Shown here: positions 33,749 through 38,427 of the stretch, one piece after another
Numbering within the stretch: the stretch's first letter is position 1
Layout: each line of letters begins with the position of its first letter
Source of the DNA: Candidatus Zixiibacteriota bacterium
Lineage (GTDB): Bacteria; Zixibacteria; MSB-5A5; GN15; FEB-12
Length of the DNA stretch: 38,427 bases
Assembly: GCA_003641405.1 (NCBI GenBank)
Contig: QNAF01000001.1
Span: 1-38,427, forward strand
Direction of reading: 5' to 3'
Notes under the pieces: model-generated
What the model was told of the DNA's origin: nothing
Databases searched by the model: none
Seen by the model: the letters and a program-made list of their open reading frames with translations, nothing else
Program-made: the position numbers and the translations under genes

Positions 33749-35032
33749 TCAATTCTCGAAATCAAGAGTACCTTCATCTGGATTGCTACCTTCGGACAAT
33801 TGCCGCAGGACCTCTTCTTCCTGATGAGACAGCTCGACATCTCGGCGTTTTGCTGTCCTGCTGGCAGTCTCAATCGCCTTGTCAAAAAAGTATTTCTCGT
33901 AAGGAGCCGAGCCGCCCCAGCTAAACGAGGGTATCTCCTTCTCTCCGACCAGATTACCTCCGAAAATATTGCAGCAAGCACCGATATTGATTCCTGTGGT
34001 CAATAGCGTACCGATACCGAATTTCGTATGGTCCCCGATAAACGAACCTACTTTGATACTGCCGGTATCGATTGACTGGCCATCCACCGTCACCCGGATA
34101 TTGGAGTAGTTGTTTTTGAGATCGGAGTTTGTCGTCATGGCACCGAAATTGACCCAGGAGCCGACATAACTGTGCCCTATGAAACCGGCGTGGTGTTTGT
34201 TCACATAGGACTGGAAGATACTCTCTTCCACCTCTCCCCCGACGCGACAGGTATGACCAACAGATGACGACACTATCTTGCCGGTGACAACTACTGAGTT
34301 TGGACCAATATAGCATGGTCCATGAATGGCCACCTGCGACTCAATCATCGTATTGTCACCAATGTACACAGGACCGTTGGAGGCATCAATCACAGAGCCC
34401 GGACTGGTCTGCACGTCCACCCCCAGAATGACTGAGTCTGAATTTACAACATGAAGACCTTCAACATCCGCCGCTTGCTGATTCGTCTGAACGCCCGTTG
34501 TTCTCATGTACTCGAAATCCTCAGCAATTGATCGACTGATATCCTCGACAAACTCCCAGCAGTGACTGTAGAGGGTCGCCGAGGTATCAAAATCAGGAAT
34601 CTCTTCACGATCCTTCAGCACGACAGGCACATAATCACCGGGCGTAGCCACGGAAGGAACTTGACTGGCTGAGTCAGGATGCAAGAGCACCGCTACAATC
34701 TCTCCATTGTTTTTGAACACGGTTGATAATCGTGATTCCTGCACAAGTCTGGGTAGATCTCCGAAATTGCGGATCCGACCGTTGATGAACAGCACCCGGT
34801 CGTCCTCTCCCCTTTTGATGAGATTGACGGGATAATCTCGGTGTTCCGCCGTGACAAGAGCCGCCAGACAGTTGCGTGCAGCCAGCCAGATTTCATCCGT
34901 ATCAAAAGCACGACCTACCCGCCGGAACTGTGGCAGAATTCCTGCACGCATACAGAAAACAGGCCGCAAGTGAGTTACGGGAAAGAACTGTCTATACTTG
35001 TTATCTTCGTAGACACAGATTTTAGTCATCAT
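33749..35032 (-). CDS. Alternative GlmU-like sugar nucleotidyltransferase/acetyltransferase
   Basis: This 427-residue protein has two parts. Residues 1-155 resemble the reduced nucleotidyltransferase half of alternative bacterial GlmU proteins; FFPVTHLRPVFCMRAG at 16-31 replaces the usual LAAG-GTRM start. Residues about 188-375 form a left-handed beta-helix with hexapeptide repeats (VYIGDNTMI, CYIGPNSVV). In it, HHAGFIGHSYVGSWVNFGAMT matches the acetyltransferase active-site region of GlmU. The predicted role is UDP-GlcNAc synthesis or modification of a similar nucleotide sugar; the acetyltransferase part is better supported. Such proteins are known in Bacteroidetes/Chlorobi. GGAAG lies 4-5 nt before the ATG. 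galT has its own promoter downstream. Confidence 0.86.
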   Translation of the reverse strand: MMTKICVYEDNKYRQFFPVTHLRPVFCMRAGILPQFRRVGRAFDTDEIWLAARNCLAALVTAEHRDYPVNLIKRGEDDRVLFINGRIRNFGDLPRLVQESRLSTVFKNNGEIVAVLLHPDSASQVPSVATPGDYVPVVLKDREEIPDFDTSATLYSHCWEFVEDISRSIAEDFEYMRTTGVQTNQQAADVEGLHVVNSDSVILGVDVQTSPGSVIDASNGPVYIGDNTMIESQVAIHGPCYIGPNSVVVTGKIVSSSVGHTCRVGGEVEESIFQSYVNKHHAGFIGHSYVGSWVNFGAMTTNSDLKNNYSNIRVTVDGQSIDTGSIKVGSFIGDHTKFGIGTLLTTGINIGACCNIFGGNLVGEKEIPSFSWGGSAPYEKYFFDKAIETASRTAKRRDVELSHQEEEVLRQLSEGSNPDEGTLDFEN

Positions 35033-35150
35033 CCGGCTTCCAATTTCCTTCCGTGAGAATGCTCAGTTTCTATTATCGACCAACACCTTGATCGGGTTGA
35101 GCAAAGACTATGTGGACCGTTGAGCACAGCTGTATTGTTGATTCATGATA

Positions 35151-35975
35151 CTAATGCTCCAGCAACGATCGGCGTTGTTCCAGCAGTCGAAGCAACGGCA
35201 AACCAAGAAGATAGCACGCAATGAGCTGCCCCACACCTACCATTTGCACCGAAAACCAGTAGTTCACACCGATAATCGGGGCAAGATAAAGTGAAACTCC
35301 GAACGCATTCAGTAAAACCGGTGGTAATGGCGCAATGAGCACGTTGGGGTTTCTGCCGGCACATATGATATCTGCAAATATCCAGGTAACAGTCCAGGCC
35401 GCCAGTAGCGCAATCACCCCGAGAATCTGTTCCATTGACATGTCCGCTAAACCACTCAGCATCGGTAGAATCACGAGACAGGCAAGAGAGGCGAAACGGA
35501 GAATATGGATTAGCATCCAGTTGAGTTGTCCAGAATTCCTAAAACGAGCCGCGCTCAATAGTAGCACAAGCGATATCGCTGCAAGACCAATGACCGGTAA
35601 TCTCAGAACTTCTTTGTTCAGCAACACAAGACCGCCCGCCCATAGCATAATTGCCGGTATTGCCGCCATGGCAGTACCAAACCTGCTCCTGGACAGATGA
35701 AACACTAATCGGGTAAGAATCGCGGCTATCAGCGTTATGAGCGAACCAAAAACGATGTCCTGCCAGCCCATTCCCCCAAACCAGTTAGCCAGCAAACATC
35801 CGATGAATAGCCCCGGAATGGCGGCCCTGGTAAGGAATGGCAATACTGTCAAAGCTTCCGCTACCCTGACCTGATAAACAGCAAATGAAATCGGTGCGAA
35901 AACCAGGCAAAGGACTGCATAAGCTGCTGCAATCAGACCTGCCTGGGCAATCTCTCGTATACTAAGCGGACGCAT
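35151..35975 (-). CDS. queT: QueT family ECF transporter substrate-binding component with internal membrane insertion
   Basis: The protein is 274 residues from the ATG at 35975; an in-frame TTG at 36056 would overlap the upstream gene and is less likely. Residues 1-93 (YAVLCLVFAPISFAVYQVRVAEALTVLPF, then AAIPGLFIGCLLANW and DIVFGSL) and 213-274 (LAPLPPV-like, then VGQLIACYLLGLPLLRLLEQR) match the first and last parts of QueT, normally about 160 residues. Between them some 119 residues with three or four extra hydrophobic helices are inserted. QueT imports a queuosine precursor with shared ECF energising subunits, which are not encoded here. It follows the WYL-like regulator gene by 31 nt. Confidence 0.85.
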   Translation of the reverse strand: MRPLSIREIAQAGLIAAAYAVLCLVFAPISFAVYQVRVAEALTVLPFLTRAAIPGLFIGCLLANWFGGMGWQDIVFGSLITLIAAILTRLVFHLSRSRFGTAMAAIPAIMLWAGGLVLLNKEVLRLPVIGLAAISLVLLLSAARFRNSGQLNWMLIHILRFASLACLVILPMLSGLADMSMEQILGVIALLAAWTVTWIFADIICAGRNPNVLIAPLPPVLLNAFGVSLYLAPIIGVNYWFSVQMVGVGQLIACYLLGLPLLRLLEQRRSLLEH

Positions 35976-36003
35976 TGCCCCATGTAAGGAGCCCCACCCT
36001 GAA

Positions 36004-36047
36004 GTGTCAAACAGTTTTTGGAGAAGTGTGGCGGGGTTGTTTGACAC
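36004..36047 (-). other. Inverted repeat spanning the end of the WYL-like gene before queT
   Basis: GTGTCAAAC (36004-36012) and GTTTGACAC (36039-36047) are perfect 9-bp arms around a 26-nt loop. They include the last codons and stop (36007-36009) of the regulator gene, about 30-70 nt before the queT ATG. Minus-strand RNA would form a hairpin with an A-rich loop. It could be an mRNA processing, attenuation or ligand site, and does not follow the preQ1 riboswitch patterns I know. Confidence 0.45.
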
Positions 36048-36645
36048 GTAGTTCAAGTACGTCTACCAGTTCTATCTCTTTCTTTCGCCTGCTTCGACAA
36101 TCACGAACAACCAGCCGAAGTCCGTCCCGCGTCACTTTGATGGCCACCGGCTGATAGGGACGTAGTTTCTGAGACAAACCCTGGGTACTGATTAATACCA
36201 CGCTCGATTTGACCTTTGCTGTCGCAAATACCTCCACCATCTCGCTTTCCCGCGGATTAGTCGCCCTCTCAGGCACATCAGCAATCTGCAAAACACTTGA
36301 AGACCGAGATTCCGGAAGTTTTGAGCGAATCCTCAGTACTTTCCGACGTATCTGACCAAGTCGCTTTGCAATATACGAATAGCGCACCAGAGGATTGTGG
36401 CCGAGACAATATGCGATGATATCCAGGTCATCATCACCCAGCCTGCTAAAAAGGTTTTTCTCGCCACCTTCATTACCTGGTTCGACCAGATAACCGCCCG
36501 GTATATCAAGTTCCGCCAGAGTATTCAGGTAACGATACACAGTCCGCTCAGACACTCCGCACTCTTTGCTCATCTCGTCAATAGTGACATTCGATCTGTC
36601 TCTAATGAGCCTGGCAAGGTCCATTACTCGCCTGGTTTTGCTCAT
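36007..36645 (-). CDS. HTH/WYL-like transcriptional regulator, short form
   Basis: The protein is 212 residues from the ATG at 36645, which has GGGGG upstream. The N-terminus holds a winged helix-turn-helix (about 4-55) with TIDEMSKECGVSERTVYRYLNTL. The rest resembles a shortened WYL sensor domain: LRPYQPVAIKVTRDGLRLVVRD gives the strand pattern, but the Trp-Tyr-Leu core is degenerate. WYL regulators sense ligands such as nucleotides or cyclic oligonucleotides and act as activators or repressors. Position directly upstream of queT, 31 nt apart, suggests it controls queuosine-precursor uptake; this is inference. It is paralogous in its HTH to the next gene. Confidence 0.78.
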   Translation of the reverse strand: MSKTRRVMDLARLIRDRSNVTIDEMSKECGVSERTVYRYLNTLAELDIPGGYLVEPGNEGGEKNLFSRLGDDDLDIIAYCLGHNPLVRYSYIAKRLGQIRRKVLRIRSKLPESRSSSVLQIADVPERATNPRESEMVEVFATAKVKSSVVLISTQGLSQKLRPYQPVAIKVTRDGLRLVVRDCRSRRKKEIELVDVLELRVKQPRHTSPKTV

Positions 36646-36785
36646 ATTACCCCCGCATGCTACTTTGTCTCTCCGCCTACATTCCGGCGACACATTCATA
36701 GTGTGCGCCGCCGTGCTAATCCTGCCTGTCTGCTCCCGGTAGTGCCTTCCCCTCTACAACCACTAATACCATTATCGGACAAATG

Positions 36786-36870
36786 ACTGACAGATGCCGT
36801 CAGTGCAAGTTGAAAAAGTGTAATCAGTCCCCTATGGTGCGGAAATTGACATTATCTGGCAGTCTGCCAG
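36786..36870. promoter_or_regulatory. Palindrome pair in the spacer between the two regulator genes
   Basis: ACTGAC-N7-GTCAGT (36786-36804) and CTGGCAG-T-CTGCCAG (36856-36870) are perfect inverted repeats 140-225 nt upstream of the short regulator. A -10-like GATAAT on the minus strand lies just downstream of the first. They are candidate operators. The rest of 36646-36916 shows no gene. Confidence 0.35.
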
Positions 36871-36916
36871 CGGCCGCAGCAGTGCCTTGTCAGATACTGT
36901 CTGAAAAAAACCGATG

Positions 36917-37873
36917 TCAGTCTGAATTATATGTACTGATCAGATACTCACCGACCAGCCTGAGTTCATCTCGCAGAGATGCCGGCGCTATAACTTCTGC
37001 CCGATCTCCGAACCCGAGTATCCAACGCTTGATCTCTTCGGTGCCGGCAACCGTCACTCGGTAAATGATTGATCCGTCCTCGGAAGGTTCCACTTTCTCC
37101 CTCGGATGGTGCTGACCGGACTGAATCACACGAGCGGCACTACCAACGAACCGAATAACCACTTCCATAGACTCGCCGCTGTACAACCTCCAGGCATCGT
37201 CGAAATAGTCCCTGGCGTTCACGCCGCTTTGTCGCACAAAATGATCGTCCGTACACGTAAGCTTGCGGACCCGGTCGATGCGAAATGTACGGAATCCATC
37301 GCGAAGCCGACAGAAGGCGACAAAGTAGAAAGCTCTTCCGCGGAAAATCATGAAGTACGGTTCGACCGTTCTGTGGGTAAGACCGTGTTCTATTGTCTCG
37401 TAGTCGATTTCAAGACGAACCTGCTCGCTGATTGCTTTTTCAATATCGGCATAGAATAGCTCAGCGTTTTCACGAGCCAGAGTAGTATCGATGTCAATGT
37501 GAGTAACATCCGGCGCTGTTCTCTTCTTCCGCTTGGTAACGTCAGAAAGACCCGCGTCCACTTTGGCCCTGATTTGCCTGAGAAGATTCGCATTGTGCCC
37601 CGTCATTTCCAGCGGCGACGATTCCAGCGCCAGCTTAAGACAGGAATACTCTTCGAAACTGAAATTCAGCGGTGGCAGGAAATTGCCAGAGGCAAGCTTA
37701 TAGCCGTTGTCATAGTAAATCGGAACGTTCGCCTCGGACAGACTGATAATGTCACGGTAGATCGAACGCTCAGTTACACCGCATTCTTCAGCTAAACGAG
37801 CTGCGTTCAGACTCTTTCGACTTCGAAGCAGGTTTAGAACATATAGGAGTCTGTCATACTTCGCCATTCCCAT
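36917..37873 (-). CDS. WYL domain transcriptional regulator
   Basis: The protein is 318 residues from the ATG at 37873, chosen because GGAGG (37883-37887) lies 9 nt upstream and the promoter is just before it; earlier in-frame codons fall beyond the promoter. An N-terminal HTH (about 5-60) includes SLNAARLAEECGVTERSIYRDIISL. The WYL domain (about 140-225) has VRLEIDYETIEHG, then RAFYFVAFCRLRDGFRTFRIDRV, where FYF replaces the WYL tripeptide. A WCX-type C-terminal dimerisation domain ends the protein. Length and order are standard for the family (about 310-330). A TATGGG/CCCATA inverted repeat beside its promoter may be its own operator. Target genes are unknown. Confidence 0.92.
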   Translation of the reverse strand: MGMAKYDRLLYVLNLLRSRKSLNAARLAEECGVTERSIYRDIISLSEANVPIYYDNGYKLASGNFLPPLNFSFEEYSCLKLALESSPLEMTGHNANLLRQIRAKVDAGLSDVTKRKKRTAPDVTHIDIDTTLARENAELFYADIEKAISEQVRLEIDYETIEHGLTHRTVEPYFMIFRGRAFYFVAFCRLRDGFRTFRIDRVRKLTCTDDHFVRQSGVNARDYFDDAWRLYSGESMEVVIRFVGSAARVIQSGQHHPREKVEPSEDGSIIYRVTVAGTEEIKRWILGFGDRAEVIAPASLRDELRLVGEYLISTYNSD

Positions 37874-37893
37874 GGTATCATGCCTCCGGCACC

Positions 37894-37939
37894 AATATAT
37901 CCTTTTCACGATCTGCGTCAATATGGGTTGTCCCCCATA
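37894..37939 (-). promoter_or_regulatory. Promoter and inverted repeat of the WYL regulator
   Basis: On the minus strand TTGACG (37916-37921) and TATATT (37894-37899) are 16 nt apart, 5/6 each. Directly upstream, TATGGG (37922-37927) and CCCATA (37934-37939) form an inverted repeat with a 6-nt centre, abutting the -35 as an activator site would. The transcript would start near 37888. Confidence 0.55.
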
Positions 37940-38098
37940 CTGAGGGCACTTCCCCATCCGTTCATCCCTCATAGATCGACCATATCTACTCTTGTATGTG
38001 CCTGCCATTCTTAGGCTTAGAGGATCCGTTGAAATCGGCATTCCGTTTGCCCTGTGTCCAACAAAACATGGCTGGAACCTTAACCCCAAGGGGGAAAC

Positions 38099-38427
38099 AT
38101 GGCCAATAGAAGAAAAAACCGCCGCGATAGTCAAAGCGGAAGCTTCATTGAATCAGGAGTGATCAGATTCGGCTCCAAGCTTCTGCTGGGTTCTGTAGTG
38201 GTGTTACTGTTCCTGACACTGACACAATGTACAGTGAAAAAGCCTGAAGCCCCGACATGGACAACTCAGCTAACTGTCCCAGTCGTCAACAGGACCTATG
38301 CAATGGAGGAAATTGTTGACAAGATCGACGAGGACGGAATCAGCATGGACGCCGAGGGATCTATCCTCTTTACGTTCAGCGAGGAAATCGATCCTGTCGT
38401 GGTGGACAGTTCCGAACTGACTATATC
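38099..38427 (+). CDS. Membrane-anchored or lipoprotein of unknown function (N-terminal part, cut by window edge)
   Basis: An ATG at 38099 follows AGGGGG (38089-38094) by 4 nt and opens a frame that runs off the window with 109 codons visible. The start is basic (MANRRKNRRD), followed by a hydrophobic segment (about 28-43) ending in LTLTQC. Cys44 could be a lipidated cysteine, but the -1 Gln is not a standard lipobox. The next residues (PEAPTWTTQLTVPVVNRTYAMEEIVDKID) resemble starts of large surface lipoproteins in FCB-group bacteria. The visible part has no catalytic motif. It diverges from the WYL regulator gene. Confidence 0.75.
   Translation, partial: MANRRKNRRDSQSGSFIESGVIRFGSKLLLGSVVVLLFLTLTQCTVKKPEAPTWTTQLTVPVVNRTYAMEEIVDKIDEDGISMDAEGSILFTFSEEIDPVVVDSSELTI

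Noticed and set aside
33724..33752. Second TTGACA upstream of galT as another promoter
   Set aside because: No acceptable -10 is found 16-18 nt downstream of it.
35976..36047. preQ1 riboswitch ahead of queT
   Set aside because: The position is right and an A-rich loop exists, but the sequence does not follow the preQ1-I or preQ1-II patterns I know.
36007..36056. queT start at TTG 36056
   Set aside because: It would overlap the regulator gene by 50 bases and add residues absent from QueT; the ATG at 35975 fits the family.

Overview
This window looks like chromosomal DNA from an uncultured, probably anaerobic or facultative, Gram-negative-type bacterium of the FCB/Zixibacteria kind. That placement is an inference. 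It rests on lipoproteins with Cys-Ser-Asp-Asn-Ser-Thr-Asn-Pro-like starts, a very large secreted beta-helix protein with a degenerate dockerin-like C-terminus, an alternative GlmU-like transferase, a citrate synthase of eukaryotic/Geobacter type, and sigma70-like promoters with Shine-Dalgarno sites. No 16S rRNA or other phylogenetic marker is present.

Layout. 1-6670 (+) is a central-carbon block: the C-terminal part of phosphate acetyltransferase, an aspartate-family aminotransferase, ATP-type PEP carboxykinase, an FmdB zinc-ribbon protein, an FAD-linked glycolate/D-lactate-type oxidase and, from its own strong promoter, citrate synthase ending in a good terminator. 6691-10352 (-) holds two membrane histidine kinases in tandem with no response regulator. 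They are preceded by a roughly 250-nt leader that can fold into a three-way junction. 10874-12448 (-) is an unknown lipoprotein, divergent from a PEGA-TPR membrane protein and a small two-CW protein (12679-15205, +). 15310-17265 (+) is a secreted S9 peptidase. It converges on a DegT-type aminotransferase and a SPOR lipoprotein (17317-19037, -). 19256-20967 (+) is a cysteine synthase/cystathionine beta-synthase-like enzyme coupled to a DUF1573 protein, followed by a tRNA-Gly/tRNA-Cys pair with its own promoter.

21531-25673 (+) encodes a 1380-residue secreted protein from a perfect-consensus promoter. A small 2[4Fe-4S] ferredoxin follows. The stretch 26161-27142 has no intact gene but is rich in structure: palindromes, a degenerate 57-bp tandem repeat, a self-contained small-RNA-like unit on the minus strand, and the fossil of an IS256-family transposase. 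27143-29200 (+) is another unknown exported protein.

29252-35032 (-) is a sugar-nucleotide and polysaccharide block: alternative GlmU-like protein, then, from a near-consensus promoter, galT, glgA and a GT-C membrane glycosyltransferase. 35151-37873 (-) contains a QueT-type transporter component with an unusual membrane insertion and two HTH/WYL-type regulators. The right edge holds the start of one more membrane-anchored or lipoprotein gene.

No unmistakably new multi-gene system (defence, secretion or CRISPR) was found. The best leads are the two structured RNA loci, the enlarged QueT next to a WYL-like regulator, the repeat/fossil intergenic region, and the paired orphan kinases.
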